Positions 1 through 8,901 of a stretch of 64,000 nt of DNA are shown piece after piece. Position numbers and translations under genes: made by a program. Each line of letters begins with the position of its first letter. Position 1 is the stretch's first letter. Origin of the DNA: Deltaproteobacteria bacterium (lineage in GTDB: Bacteria; Myxococcota_A; UBA9160; UBA4427). The notes below the pieces were generated by a model. The model saw nothing but the letters and a program-made list of their open reading frames with translations, was not told the DNA's origin and did not search any database. The DNA lies in NCBI GenBank assembly GCA_002719955.1, contig PBFW01000007.1, forward strand, positions 251,724 to 315,723. Reading direction: 5' to 3'.

Positions 1-285
1 TTACGCGTACAGCGGGGTTGGTTCGTGCTCTGCCCCAAGCGAGCCGAATTACTGGGATTCAGGAGCCGATTGGCCTCGCTCTTCCGAACTTATCTGCCGC
101 TCCCTCGGCTCGCACCGCAGACACGGCTCACCGGGCTCGAGCACGTGGAGGGCGCGCTCCGGCTCGAGTTCAGTCTCGACGATTTCGAGGAGGAGATCAC
201 GCCCGGCCTGATCCACCGGATGCAGGAGCGCTTCCTTCCCTTTGCCAAGATCGCCGGCAGCAAGACGGACAGGGACGATCCGTGA
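1..285 (+). CDS. C-terminal part of an unrecognised protein (5' end outside window)
   Basis: The reading frame is open from base 1 and ends at a TGA at 283-285. The true start therefore probably lies upstream of the window, although an internal start cannot be excluded. About 94 residues are visible. They are rich in Leu and Arg at the start and end in an acidic, then charged stretch (DDFEEEITPG... SKTDRDDP). I see no signal peptide, membrane segment or motif I can assign. The gene is followed on the opposite strand by a decayed exosortase-associated gene, so the two converge. Function unknown. Confidence 0.45.
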   Translation, partial: LRVQRGWFVLCPKRAELLGFRSRLASLFRTYLPLPRLAPQTRLTGLEHVEGALRLEFSLDDFEEEITPGLIHRMQERFLPFAKIAGSKTDRDDP

Positions 286-306
286 TCGGGCGCGAATCGC
301 TTGGGC

Positions 307-631
307 TCAGGGGGGCTCGCTGAAATACTGCCAGGGAAATTCCGGCTTCATGATCGGCTCGAAGTCGGGGGGGGTCTCGAAGGGGCAGGTCAGGAGTTCG
401 AAGACACCGATGACCTCGCTCGCAGCCGTGAAGCCGACCCCCTTCGCGAAGCCTCAGGTCGCCCCCACGAAGGGACCGCTCTCGCGGCGCGTGCGGACGA
501 TCTGGCCTGGAATCGCGATGACGCCAAGACTGAGATTCGACACGCTTCGGCCGAATTTGCGTGCCGCGGGCCGACGCGGTCGTGGGAAGCCCCAGAACGA
601 GGCAGAGCATGAGTTCGAGGATGACCCCCAT
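307..631 (-). pseudogene. Broken exosortase-associated (TIGR04073-like) protein gene
   Basis: Read on the minus strand from an ATG at 631, the first ~21 residues form a clean signal peptide (MGVILELMLCLVLGLPTTAS). The frame is then lost. About 60 bases later the next frame reads ARKFGRSVSNLSLGVIAIPG and ESGPFVGAT, then a TGA at 454-456, then GFAKGVGFTAASEVIGVFEL, PFETPPDFEPIMKPEFPWQY and a final stop at 307. Small periplasmic proteins with a KFGRG..N...G.IEIP start, a GATxGF(A/V)KG centre and a PEFPWQ-like tail are the family linked to exosortase/PEP-CTERM systems (TIGR04073). One frameshift plus one in-frame stop mark this copy as a pseudogene, unless the assembly is wrong. The family call is from memory of the pattern. 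Confidence 0.55.
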
Positions 632-878
632 GGCTCGATGGCGCGCGCACTCGCGCGACGGACTGAATGCGTTGGGTGCCTGCGACAAGGGTCATCCCCC
701 GGGCTTAGGCGCCTCTCGACGGCGTTCATGGATCCTGGAATCCATCGACGAGAAGCTCGAGAAGCTGTAACCCCAGCATGCGGCCGAACGAATCATCGTC
801 CCCAGAGAGATCGAGAGGCGTTCGGCCTTCCCCTCGAAGGATTGCTGCCCCGCGGGGCCCGAACGCTCAGGAGAATGC

Positions 879-1853
879 ATGAAAACGCCGGGCATCGCGG
901 CCTCCGAGATCACCGACGAAGGCGTCTTCATGAATCGCCGCAACCTGTTGCGTCTGGGCGTCGGCGCGGCGATCGGCGCGGCGATCGGCGGTTGCCCGGC
1001 CGCCGAGGAGGCCGGCGCGAAAGACGATTCGGGCTCGGCGGATTCCGGCCTTCGACCGCTCACGGACGTGGAGCCGGCCAGGGCCCGCCACCGCGCCGAC
1101 GACGAGATCTCCCGCTACCGCGATGCGACCGAGTACAACAATTTCTACGAGTTCGGGACGGGCAAGCGCGACCCCGCCCACAACGCGCACAGCCTGAAAC
1201 CCGAGCCCTGGTCGATCGTCGTCGACGGGGAGGCCGGCAAGCCCGGACGCGTCGCCCTCGAAGAGATCCTGAAACCGACGCGGCTCGAGGAGCGGATCTA
1301 CCGCTTCCGGTGTGTCGAAGCCTGGTCGATGGTCGTGCCCTGGATCGGGCTCCCACTCGCCGATGTCCTGAAGCGTTTCGAACCGACCTCGAAGGCACGT
1401 TATGTCTCGTTCGAGACCCTCGTCGATCGCGAACAGATGCCGGGACAGCGGCGACGGGTCATCGACTGGCCCTATCGCGAGGGACTGCGCATGGATGAGG
1501 CGATGCATCCGCTCTCGATCCTCGCGGTGGGGATGTACGGACGCGTCCTCCCGAATCAAAACGGGGCGCCGATCCGGCTCATCGTCCCCTGGAAATACGG
1601 TTTCAAGAGCATCAAGTCGATCGTGCGGATCCACTTTTCAGAGAGCCAGCCGAATACGAGTTGGAACGACCTCGCCGCCGACGAATACGGCTTCTACGCG
1701 AACGTGAATCCCGAGGTCGATCATCCGCGCTGGAGCCAGGCGCGCGAGCGCCGACTCGGCGATTTTCGCAAGCGTCCAACCCTGCCCTTCAACGGTTATG
1801 CCGACGAAGTCGCTACGCTTTATTCGAAGCTGAATCTTCGGCGCTTCTTCTAG
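879..1853 (+). CDS. msrP: Protein-methionine-sulfoxide reductase catalytic subunit MsrP (YedY family)
   Basis: Molybdopterin-containing periplasmic reductase that repairs methionine sulfoxide in envelope proteins, taking electrons from the membrane haem protein MsrQ. The 324-residue protein begins with the YedY-type long leader: after ITDEGVF comes [10 protein letters not shown], a twin-arginine signal, then a hydrophobic Gly/Ala run (residues ~24-36). Later [11 protein letters not shown] and the conserved molybdenum-ligand cysteine in [11 protein letters not shown] are typical, as are [16 protein letters not shown] residues near 230. An AGGAG sits 6 bases before ATG 879, and the long leader matches family members, so this start is preferred over the ATG at 930. 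msrQ follows after 27 bases, as in most msrPQ operons. Confidence 0.95.
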   Translation: MKTPGIAASEITDEGVFMNRRNLLRLGVGAAIGAAIGGCPAAEEAGAKDDSGSADSGLRPLTDVEPARARHRADDEISRYRDATEYNNFYEFGTGKRDPAHNAHSLKPEPWSIVVDGEAGKPGRVALEEILKPTRLEERIYRFRCVEAWSMVVPWIGLPLADVLKRFEPTSKARYVSFETLVDREQMPGQRRRVIDWPYREGLRMDEAMHPLSILAVGMYGRVLPNQNGAPIRLIVPWKYGFKSIKSIVRIHFSESQPNTSWNDLAADEYGFYANVNPEVDHPRWSQARERRLGDFRKRPTLPFNGYADEVATLYSKLNLRRFF

Positions 1854-1880
1854 CGATCCCCCGAATGACCCGAGGCGGAA

Positions 1881-2462
1881 ATGAGCAGACGACGTCTGCA
1901 GATGATCGCGATCGTCGTGACCGCGCTGCCCGCTCTCGCCCTCGCCGGCCGCTTCGCAGTGGAGGGCCCGGGCGCGAATCCGATCGAAGAAATCACGCAT
2001 GTCACGGGCGAGTGGGGACTGCGTTGGCTCCTGATCTCGCTCGCGGTGACGCCCGCTCGCAATTGGCTCGGCTGGCGCTGGGCGGTCCCGCTCCGACGTT
2101 CCCTCGGCCTCGCAGGATTCAGCTACTCGGTGGTCCACCTGACGACCTGGGCCTTTCTCGAGCACGCGCTCGAGCTCGCCGCCATGGCCGAGGACCTGAC
2201 CGAACGCCCCTTCGTGATGGCCGGCATGGCGTCCTTCACGTTGCTGTCGATGCTCGCCGTGACCTCGACGAAGGGCTCGATGAAGCGACTCGGTGGACGT
2301 TGGATCCCGCTCCACCGGGTGATCTACACCGCGGCGATCCTGGCCGTCCTTCATCATTTTTGGCTGATCAAGGCGAATCATCTACCGGCGATCGTGCATG
2401 CCGCCGCACTGGCGAGTCTGCTCGGCGCACGGCTCCTCTGGCGAGCGCGAGAAAAGACCTGA
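1881..2462 (+). CDS. msrQ: Haem-binding membrane subunit MsrQ (YedZ family)
   Basis: Inner-membrane b-type haem protein that passes electrons from the quinone pool to MsrP. It has 193 residues (family ~200) and about six hydrophobic segments. The conserved histidines are visible: HVTGEWGL near residue 38, SVVHLTTW near 88, and RVIYTAAILAVLHHFW near 150-160. The ferric-reductase-like pattern RRSLGLAGF..S..H and PLHR.IY is intact. A GAGGCGG ribosome site precedes the ATG. It lies 27 bases after msrP and is almost certainly co-transcribed with it. Confidence 0.93.
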   Translation: MSRRRLQMIAIVVTALPALALAGRFAVEGPGANPIEEITHVTGEWGLRWLLISLAVTPARNWLGWRWAVPLRRSLGLAGFSYSVVHLTTWAFLEHALELAAMAEDLTERPFVMAGMASFTLLSMLAVTSTKGSMKRLGGRWIPLHRVIYTAAILAVLHHFWLIKANHLPAIVHAAALASLLGARLLWRAREKT

Positions 2463-2644
2463 TCGGGTCCAGGTGATCAAAACCACCGCGCCTGAGCCCC
2501 GCGGCTTCACTCAAATCGTCGATGAGCCGATGAGAATGCTTGCCCTGGCGAGGGCCGCGGCGCATTCTCTCGCCCCGATCGCGCGCTCCTGCGAGGTCGT
2601 CCGGATGGCGCACGCACGAGCGGATTCGAAACTGTGAGGAACGA

Positions 2645-3835
2645 ATGAGCGACGACGAGCAGGTCGAATCCGGAGACGTCCATCGCGTCGAAGTCGATGG
2701 ACGCGAAATCTTTCTCGTCGGAACCGCCCACGTCTCCCAACAGTCGGTCGACCTCGTGCGCGAGGTGATCGAACGCGAGAAGCCCGACGCGGTCTGTATC
2801 GAGCTCGATGATGGCCGCTACGAAGCACTCTCCCAGGAGAAGCGTTTCGAGGAGCAGGACCTTCGCGAGGTCCTGCGGCGCAAGCAGCTCGCGACGCTGA
2901 TGCTGAATCTGATCCTCGCTTCCTATCAGCGACGGCTCGGACTCCAACTCGGGGTCACTCCCGGCAGCGAATTGATGGAGGCGGCCAAGGTCGCCAATGA
3001 AAACGACATCCCGATCTCGCTCTGTGATCGCGACGTCCGGATCACCCTGCGACGCGCCTGGCAGTCGATCACCTGGCTCCAGCGATTTCGTCTGGTGGCA
3101 GAGCTCGGAGCGAGCCTCTTCGAGAGTCCCGAGGTCTCCGAGGAGGAACTCGCGCGCATCCGAGACCAGGACGTCGTGACCGAAGTGATGAATGAACTGG
3201 GAAAGATGATGCCCGACTTGAAGCGGGTCCTGATCGACGAACGCGACGCCTACCTCGCGCACGAGATCCTCGAGACCCCGGGCGACCGCATCGTGGCCGT
3301 CGTCGGAGCCGGACACGTCGACGGCATGAAGGGTCGGCTCACCCGAAACGACCGCGCGGACCTCGAAGAGATCTGTCGGATTCCCGCGGACTCGAGGGTC
3401 TGGAAGGCCGTCGGCTGGGGGATTCCACTGCTGATCATCGGCTCGATCGTGACGATCGCGATGACCCAGGGGACGGAGGCGGCGGGCGAGAATGCGATGA
3501 TCTGGTTCCTCGCGAACGCAATTCCGAGCGGGATCGGCGCGCTGCTCGCGCTCGGCCACCCCCTCACGATCGCGGCGGCAGCGCTGTCCGCGCCCTTCAC
3601 GAGCCTCTCGCCCCTGATCGGTGCCGGCTATGTCGCGGCATTCACACAGCTCTGGGCAAAACCGCCCCTCGTCGCGGATTTCCGGTCGATCGCAGACGAT
3701 CTTGCCATTCCGTCGCGCTGGTGGCGGAGTCGGCTGATGCGAATCTTCCTGGTCTTCCTGCTCTCGACCCTTGGAAGCGTCGTGGGAACCTACACCGGCG
3801 GTTTCGGCGTCATCCGCAATCTCGCCGCCGGCTGA
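2645..3835 (+). CDS. TraB/PrgY-family protein
   Basis: 396-residue member of the TraB (PrgY/GumN-related) family. Family members carry paired GxxH-type motifs and have been proposed to be membrane proteases or pheromone-shutdown factors; the substrate is unknown here. The N-terminal domain shows IFLVGTAHVSQQSVDLV and PDAVCIELDDGRYEAL, followed by VVAVVGAGHVDGMKG near residue 220. The C-terminal third has about four hydrophobic segments (IPLLIIGSIVTIAM, WFLANAIPSGIGALLALGHP, SPLIGAGYVAAF, IFLVFLLSTLGSVVG), so it is anchored in the membrane. GAGGAACG precedes the ATG at 2645. The frame is open further upstream to 2540, but homology starts here. Confidence 0.85.
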   Translation: MSDDEQVESGDVHRVEVDGREIFLVGTAHVSQQSVDLVREVIEREKPDAVCIELDDGRYEALSQEKRFEEQDLREVLRRKQLATLMLNLILASYQRRLGLQLGVTPGSELMEAAKVANENDIPISLCDRDVRITLRRAWQSITWLQRFRLVAELGASLFESPEVSEEELARIRDQDVVTEVMNELGKMMPDLKRVLIDERDAYLAHEILETPGDRIVAVVGAGHVDGMKGRLTRNDRADLEEICRIPADSRVWKAVGWGIPLLIIGSIVTIAMTQGTEAAGENAMIWFLANAIPSGIGALLALGHPLTIAAAALSAPFTSLSPLIGAGYVAAFTQLWAKPPLVADFRSIADDLAIPSRWWRSRLMRIFLVFLLSTLGSVVGTYTGGFGVIRNLAAG

Positions 3836-3841
3836 TACCCT
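3836..3841 (+). promoter_or_regulatory. Candidate -10 element of a leaderless promoter
   Basis: The hexamer TACCCT ends exactly six bases before the ATG of the antiporter gene, with CGCCCC between them. A sigma-70 start site 6-7 bases after a -10 box would put transcription initiation on the start codon. No ribosome site is present. The same arrangement recurs at 7014, 11865 and, on the minus strand, 29123. No good -35 was found. Confidence 0.4.
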
Positions 3842-3847
3842 CGCCCC

Positions 3848-5560
3848 ATGACCTCCGCCCTGGAATCGCTACATCACGCGGGTCCCCTATTACTGCTCGC
3901 CATCGTTCTGCTCGCGGGCGGCCTGTTCGGCGCCCTCGCCCGCCTCGTTCGACTGCCGAGCATCACCGGCCAGATCGTCGGCGGTGTCCTGATCGGGGGA
4001 GCTGGCCTCGACCTCTTCTCCAAGGAATCGATCGCGGGTCTCGAACCGCTGACGGAGATCGCCCTCGGCCTGATCGCCGTCACCGTCGGGGCCCACCTCC
4101 ATATCGGCCGCTTGAGCAACGCCGTCCGCCGACTCTTCTTCCTGCTCATCGCAGAATCGACGATCACACCGCTGCTCGTCTTCTGCGCCTGCTATTGGCT
4201 GGGCGGAGCCGATTTCGAATTGGCCCTGCTCTGCGGCGCCGTGTCGATCGCAACCGCCCCGGCGACGATCGTCGCCCTGGTTCGAGAAACACGCTCGAAG
4301 GGCGTCTTCGTAAAGACCCTGATCGCGGCCGTCGCCCTCAACAACACTGCCTGCATCGTGGCCTTCGAGGTCTGCCGAGCGCTGATCAAGACCGACTTCG
4401 TCTTCGCTCGCAGTGCCCTGCTCGACCCGGAGGGCGCGTTCGCCCAATTGCTGGGCCCCGTCCTGGTCGGCACCCTCGCCGCCCTCGCCCTCGACCGGGT
4501 CACGCGGCTCGCCCTCGCCCCCGAGCGCCTGGCGACCGCAGCCGTCGTCGCCCTCGTCCTGACCTCCGGTCTCGCGACCACCCTCGGCATCTCACCGATG
4601 CTCGCCTGCCTGGCACTCGGCGCGGTCCAGACCAATATCACCCATAGCCGCAGCCATCTCGTCGACAGCGTCTTCGACAATTTCGAACCCGCGATCCTGA
4701 TCGTCTTCTTCACCCTGGCGGGTATGCATCTCTCTTTCGACCACCTCGAGCACGCCGGCATCCTCGTCCTGCTCTATTTCGTCGCGCGCGTCGCCGGAAA
4801 GCTGCTCGCCGCCGACCTCGCTCTGCGGGCCGCCCAGGCGACCGAGAACGTGCGAAAGAACCTCGGATGGGCGCTCGTCCCACAGGCGGGCGTCGCCGTC
4901 GGCCTCGTTCTCCTGATCCAGGAGGACGCGCGCTTCTCGGACGCCGCCGGGCTCTTCGCCGCCATCGTCCTCTCGGTCGTCACGATCAACGAGATCATCG
5001 GCCCTGTCCTGACCCGGATCGCCCTCTCGCGCGCGGGGGAAACCGGGCGTGACCGGCTGCGCCTGATCGATTTCCTGCAGGAAGAGCAGATTCTCACCGA
5101 CTTCACGGCACCGAGCAAAGAAATCGCGATCTGCCGGCTCGTCGACCTGCTCCTGCGAACCCACAGCCTGCGCGGCGTCGATCGGGAGGCGCTGCTCGCG
5201 AGCGTGCTCGATCGGGAATCGCAGGGCTCGACCTGCCTCGGCGGCGGATTGGCAGTACCCCATGGCATCCTGCCCGAGGGCGAAACGATGGTGGGGGTGA
5301 TGGCACTCTCGCGGGACGGTCTCGACTTCGCGAGCCCCGATGGCCGTCCCGTCCACTGCATGGTCCTGCTCGGGACGGCCCCGGAAGAGCGCGACCGCCA
5401 CCTCCAGGTGCTGGCGGCCCTCGCTCGAACGGTGGGCACCGACCGCGCCTTCCAGGACCAGCTCTTCGACTCGAAGAGCCCGGCCCATGCCTACGAGCTG
5501 CTGAACGGCGAGGAGTCCGAAGATTTCAATTATTTCATCGAGGATGCCCTGGAGGCCTGA
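3848..5560 (+). CDS. Cation:proton antiporter (CPA2/KefB-like) fused to a PTS EIIA type-2 domain
   Basis: 570-residue membrane protein. Residues ~10-400 form a CPA2-type transporter with 11-12 hydrophobic helices; [14 protein letters not shown] near residue 38 and [17 protein letters not shown] near 135 match the antiporter core. Residues ~410-560 are a complete EIIA-fructose/mannitol/Ntr-type domain ([20 protein letters not shown] ... [10 protein letters not shown] ... [13 protein letters not shown]). The phospho-acceptor His in VPHG is kept at residue 472. Such fusions suggest that PTS phosphorylation tunes ion exchange; the ion (Na+ or K+) cannot be told from sequence. It starts 12 bases after the TraB gene, at an apparently leaderless ATG. 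Confidence 0.9.
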   Translation: MTSALESLHHAGPLLLLAIVLLAGGLFGALARLVRLPSITGQIVGGVLIGGAGLDLFSKESIAGLEPLTEIALGLIAVTVGAHLHIGRLSNAVRRLFFLLIAESTITPLLVFCACYWLGGADFELALLCGAVSIATAPATIVALVRETRSKGVFVKTLIAAVALNNTACIVAFEVCRALIKTDFVFARSALLDPEGAFAQLLGPVLVGTLAALALDRVTRLALAPERLATAAVVALVLTSGLATTLGISPMLACLALGAVQTNITHSRSHLVDSVFDNFEPAILIVFFTLAGMHLSFDHLEHAGILVLLYFVARVAGKLLAADLALRAAQATENVRKNLGWALVPQAGVAVGLVLLIQEDARFSDAAGLFAAIVLSVVTINEIIGPVLTRIALSRAGETGRDRLRLIDFLQEEQILTDFTAPSKEIAICRLVDLLLRTHSLRGVDREALLASVLDRESQGSTCLGGGLAVPHGILPEGETMVGVMALSRDGLDFASPDGRPVHCMVLLGTAPEERDRHLQVLAALARTVGTDRAFQDQLFDSKSPAHAYELLNGEESEDFNYFIEDALEA

Positions 5561-5639
5561 GGAGATTCCCGGTCGCGATGTGACACCAGGTTTCGTACCC
5601 TGCGGATTCCCCCAGATAGCCACCCCGCCCATGGATCCA

Positions 5640-6491
5640 ATGAAGGCCTACCTCGAACTGCTGCAGGACGTTCTCGAGAACGGTGTCGACAAAGGCGACC
5701 GGACCGGCACCGGAACCCGAAGCGTGTTCGGCCGCCAGCTCCGCTTCGACCTTTCACCGCGGACGGCGTGCGGCGATGGTGTCGAGGCGGGGGGGTTCCC
5801 GCTTCTCACGACCAAAAAGCTCCACACCAAGAGCATCCTCCACGAGCTGCTCTGGTTCGTCGCCGGGGACACCAACGCCCATACCCTCAAGGATCTGGGC
5901 GTCTCGATCTGGGACGAATGGGCCGACGAGGACGGCGACCTCGGTCCGGTCTATGGCGCACAATGGCGCCGCTGGCGCGCGGCGGCGCCCAGCGACGCCG
6001 TCGACTCGGCTGCCGTCGAGATCGACCAACTCACGAGGCTCATCGAGCAGATCCGGGCGAACCCGGATTCGCGCCGGCTCGTGCTCAGCGCCTGGAATGT
6101 GGGCGAGCTCGACACGATGAAGCTTCCGCCCTGCCATCTGCTTTTCCAGTTCAACGTTCAAGGGGGCAGGCTCCACTGCGCCATGACGATGCGGAGCTGT
6201 GACGTCTTTCTGGGGCTGCCCTTCAACATCGCTTCGTATTCGCTGCTCACGATGATGGCGGCGCAGGTGACGGACCTGGTTCCCGGTGAGCTCATCGTAT
6301 CGCTCGGCGATACCCACATCTATCGGAACCATTTCGAACAGGTCCGGCTCCAGCTAGGCCGTGAGCCGAGACCCCTGCCAACAATGCACCTCAATCCCGC
6401 CGTGAAATCTCTCTTCGACTTCCGTTTCGAGGATTTCCACCTCGATGGCTACGACCCACATCCGAGGATCGCGGCGCCGATCGCCGTCTAG
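5640..6491 (+). CDS. thyA: Thymidylate synthase
   Basis: Converts dUMP to dTMP using methylene-tetrahydrofolate. The sequence follows E. coli ThyA almost throughout: [60 protein letters not shown], the active-site Cys in [27 protein letters not shown] and the C-terminal [15 protein letters not shown]. At 283 residues it is longer than the usual 264 because of two small insertions, one after FDLSPR (residues ~35-45) and one after RWRAAAPSD (~108-120). ATG 5640 aligns with E. coli; ATG 5631 would add MDP. folA follows 8 bases later, coupling the enzyme that makes dihydrofolate to the one that recycles it. Confidence 0.97.
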   Translation: MKAYLELLQDVLENGVDKGDRTGTGTRSVFGRQLRFDLSPRTACGDGVEAGGFPLLTTKKLHTKSILHELLWFVAGDTNAHTLKDLGVSIWDEWADEDGDLGPVYGAQWRRWRAAAPSDAVDSAAVEIDQLTRLIEQIRANPDSRRLVLSAWNVGELDTMKLPPCHLLFQFNVQGGRLHCAMTMRSCDVFLGLPFNIASYSLLTMMAAQVTDLVPGELIVSLGDTHIYRNHFEQVRLQLGREPRPLPTMHLNPAVKSLFDFRFEDFHLDGYDPHPRIAAPIAV

Positions 6492-6499
6492 GCGGAAAC

Positions 6500-6994
6500 A
6501 TGAGGGTGTCGCTCATCGCCGCCGCCGCTAGCAACGGGGTCATCGGGCTCGACGGCGAAATCCCGTGGACACTCCCCGACGATCAGCGCTTCTTTCGCGA
6601 TCAGACATCGGGACATTGCATCGTCATCGGACGCAAGACCTTCGATTCGATCGGAAAGGCGCTGCCGGGCCGCAAGAATCTCGTCCTGAGCCGCAGGCCC
6701 CACGAGCCGGTCGCGGATGTCGAGTTCTTTGTCGACCTCCCGAGCGCGATCACCTGGGCGCGCGACCAGGCAGTCGCGCATTGCTTCATCGCCGGCGGCG
6801 AAGCGATCTATCGCGAGGGCCTCGCGCTTGCCGACTCGATCTACCTGACGCGCGTCGACGCTGAGCCCGAGGGCGACACTCGTTTCCCGGACATCGACGA
6901 AGAGATTTGGGAATGCGTCGACCGCCGACCGCACAAAATCGACGCTCGCCACGCCCACACCTTCGCGATCGAGACCTGGGCACGACGGATCTGA
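6500..6994 (+). CDS. folA: Dihydrofolate reductase
   Basis: NADPH-dependent reduction of the dihydrofolate released by ThyA. 164 residues. Landmarks: MRVSLIAAAASNGVIGLDGE (Met20-loop region), IPWTLPDDQRFFRDQTSGH with the catalytic acid in the helix after the PW pair, VIGRKTFDSIGKALPGRKNL (NADPH-binding), and the second glycine motif CFIAGGEAIYREGL. The start 8 bases after thyA has a GGCGGAAAC ribosome site, so the two are a translational unit. Confidence 0.97.
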   Translation: MRVSLIAAAASNGVIGLDGEIPWTLPDDQRFFRDQTSGHCIVIGRKTFDSIGKALPGRKNLVLSRRPHEPVADVEFFVDLPSAITWARDQAVAHCFIAGGEAIYREGLALADSIYLTRVDAEPEGDTRFPDIDEEIWECVDRRPHKIDARHAHTFAIETWARRI

Positions 6995-7013
6995 GGCGCT
7001 GCCGGGCCAGCGC

Positions 7014-7019
7014 TATGCT
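7014..7019 (+). promoter_or_regulatory. Candidate -10 element of a leaderless hslO promoter
   Basis: TATGCT is followed by CGCCCG and then the ATG of hslO, six bases away. There is no Shine-Dalgarno sequence. This repeats the spacing seen before the antiporter gene. No convincing -35 box was found at 16-18 bases. Confidence 0.42.
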
Positions 7020-7025
7020 CGCCCG

Positions 7026-7988
7026 ATGAACGAAGCCCCGATCGGCGATCGACCCATCCGAGCGCGGACCACCGCCCAACCCGATCGACTCGTCCGCACG
7101 ATTTCCGAAGCGGGCAGCATCGGTGTCAAGGCGCTGGTCGCGAGCGATCTCGTCGCGGAGGCCCTCGCGCGACGGCCCCACGCCCCCACGGCGGGAAACG
7201 CCCTGGGCCGCACCATGATGGGCGCTCTCCTGATCGCCGCGGGCAGCGCCCCCGACGACGCGGACGAAGCGAATGTCGAGTCGGTCCAGCTGCAATTCCG
7301 CGGGGACGGCCCACTCGGCAGCCTCACGGCGATCGCCGACTCACGAGCACGCGTGCGGGGGACCGTCGCGCACCCCGAAATCGCACTCGTCTTCGCCGAC
7401 GACAAACCCGATATCGCCCGCGCGATTGGACTCGGCCCGCTAAACGTCGTCCGGCATCGCCCGCGCTGGCGTTCGCCCTATACCGGCACGGTTCCGCTCG
7501 TCTCCGGCGAGGTGGCGGGTGATCTCACACTCTATCTGACCGAAAGCGAGCAGACGCCCTCGGCGATGGGACTCGGCGTCGCCTTCGCGCCGGGAATGGC
7601 GGACGTCGCCGCCTGCGGTTTTCTCGCCCAAGCACTGCCCAACGCATCGGATGAGGATCTCGCGCGAGTCGAGGAGAATATCGCTGCGCTCCCCGGACTC
7701 GCGAGCCTCCTCGAAGAAAGGATCACCCCGGACAATCTGATCGACCGGCTTCTGATCGGTCTGGGTTCGCGCGATCGGCACACGCTGACACCCTGTTTTC
7801 ATTGCCCCTGTTCCCATGAACGGGCGCTGCGCACACTCTCGCTTCTCGAGCGATCCGAAATCGCCGAAATGATCGAAGGGGATGAATGTCAGGAGATCAT
7901 CTGCGATTTCTGTGGAAAGGATTTTCAGATCAGCGCGCGAGAGATGCGCCCGCTCCTCGAAATCGAAAGAGAAGCCAGGAAGCCCTGA
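7026..7988 (+). CDS. hslO: Redox-regulated molecular chaperone Hsp33
   Basis: Cytoplasmic holdase activated by oxidative unfolding of its C-terminal zinc domain. 320 residues. The N-terminal region carries the family pattern (RTISEAGSIGVKALVASDLV, PTAGNALGRTMMGALLIAAG, LQFRGDGPLGSL, YTGTVPLVSGEVAGDLTLYL). The redox switch is intact: CPCSHERALRTL supplies the CxC pair and CDFCGKDFQI the CxxC pair 30-odd residues later. The gene begins about 30 bases after folA with its own leaderless-type promoter. With msrPQ it forms part of an oxidative-damage defence set. Confidence 0.95.
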   Translation: MNEAPIGDRPIRARTTAQPDRLVRTISEAGSIGVKALVASDLVAEALARRPHAPTAGNALGRTMMGALLIAAGSAPDDADEANVESVQLQFRGDGPLGSLTAIADSRARVRGTVAHPEIALVFADDKPDIARAIGLGPLNVVRHRPRWRSPYTGTVPLVSGEVAGDLTLYLTESEQTPSAMGLGVAFAPGMADVAACGFLAQALPNASDEDLARVEENIAALPGLASLLEERITPDNLIDRLLIGLGSRDRHTLTPCFHCPCSHERALRTLSLLERSEIAEMIEGDECQEIICDFCGKDFQISAREMRPLLEIEREARKP

Positions 7989-8012
7989 TCACTTTCATGA
8001 GCGGCTCAATCG

Positions 8013-8744
8013 TCATTCGAGACATTTCTCTCGAAGCCGATCGAAATCGGCTTCATCGAGCCCGCCACTGCGCAGGTAGCCGGCCATCGAACCCCATTTC
8101 TCCGTGACGCGCTCGAGCACCCTCTCCATCGATTCCGGATGTGCGTGAAGTGTATCCGCAGGCATTTCGTGTAGGCTGTCCTGGTAGCCCCTCATGTTCA
8201 TCACTCGCGAAATGATCTCGTCGATGCGTTCACCGGAGAGCGCATAGTCTGCGACGATCAACTCTTCGGAAACGCCTAATGTGCCTAACAGAACAGCCGA
8301 GATCACGCCCGTACGATCCTTCCCAGCCGCGCAGTGGTAGACCACCCCACCGCTGGCATTGGCCAAAATCCGGATGACATTCGTTATTTTCGGCTGGGCT
8401 CGCTCCATCATGCCCAGATATCGATCACCGAGAGAGAGACCAGCCAACGACTTGCGACCGCTCGCACTCGGATCGCCATCGAAGAGTGGGGCGTGATGAA
8501 AAACGATCGGCTCGTCGGCGAGCGGACCGCGACCTTCGGCGTTCAATTCGAAACGCGAACGAAGATCGATGATGTCGCTGAGGCCGAGTTCGCTCCGCAG
8601 ACGCTTCACGTCCGCGCCCGTGAGCGCGTGCAGCGCATCGCTCCGAAAGAGCAGGCGCCAGCGCAGGCGACTCCCGTCGGCAGCCGGGTAGCCACCCAAA
8701 TCCCGGAAATTCACACAGCCGTCGAGGTCGATGGATCGCTCCAC
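8013..8744 (-). CDS. Tyrosine/serine protein phosphatase (PF13350-type, MptpB/LipA-like)
   Basis: 243 residues. The start of the family, ERSIDLDGCVNFRDLGGYPA, is at the very N-terminus. The catalytic P-loop HCAAGKDRTGVISAVLLG (C-x5-R with the extra Lys-Asp typical of MptpB and lipid-phosphate-acting relatives) is near residue 155. A loop RSRFELNAEGRGP near 80 is also typical. GTG 8744 is chosen because homology starts there and a TAGACT box lies 8 bases upstream; a second GTG at 8798 would add 18 residues. Substrate (phosphotyrosine or phosphoinositide) unknown. It converges with hslO. Confidence 0.85.
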   Translation of the reverse strand: MERSIDLDGCVNFRDLGGYPAADGSRLRWRLLFRSDALHALTGADVKRLRSELGLSDIIDLRSRFELNAEGRGPLADEPIVFHHAPLFDGDPSASGRKSLAGLSLGDRYLGMMERAQPKITNVIRILANASGGVVYHCAAGKDRTGVISAVLLGTLGVSEELIVADYALSGERIDEIISRVMNMRGYQDSLHEMPADTLHAHPESMERVLERVTEKWGSMAGYLRSGGLDEADFDRLREKCLE

Positions 8745-8752
8745 GGCGCGGG

Positions 8753-8758
8753 AGTCTA
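8753..8758 (-). promoter_or_regulatory. Candidate -10 element before the phosphatase gene
   Basis: Read on the minus strand, TAGACT stands 8 bases before the GTG at 8744 and there is no ribosome site. This near-leaderless layout supports the downstream GTG as the real start. Confidence 0.3.
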
Positions 8759-8901
8759 GCCACGCATCTGCGAGAAACCATGTGGGAATCCACCCCACAC
8801 ACTCACAGGGAGCGATTCGGACCTCGCGAACCCGGACGCGAGGCGGTGCCAGGAGCGATCTCGCTGTATGATGAAGCGGCCGCTATCAGGTTGGGGGGCG
8901 G

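Noticed and set aside
242..1498. A 418-codon plus-strand frame at the left end
   Set aside because: It overlaps the msrP gene in another frame and the exosortase-associated pseudogene antisense; the sequence is Arg-rich and unlike protein.
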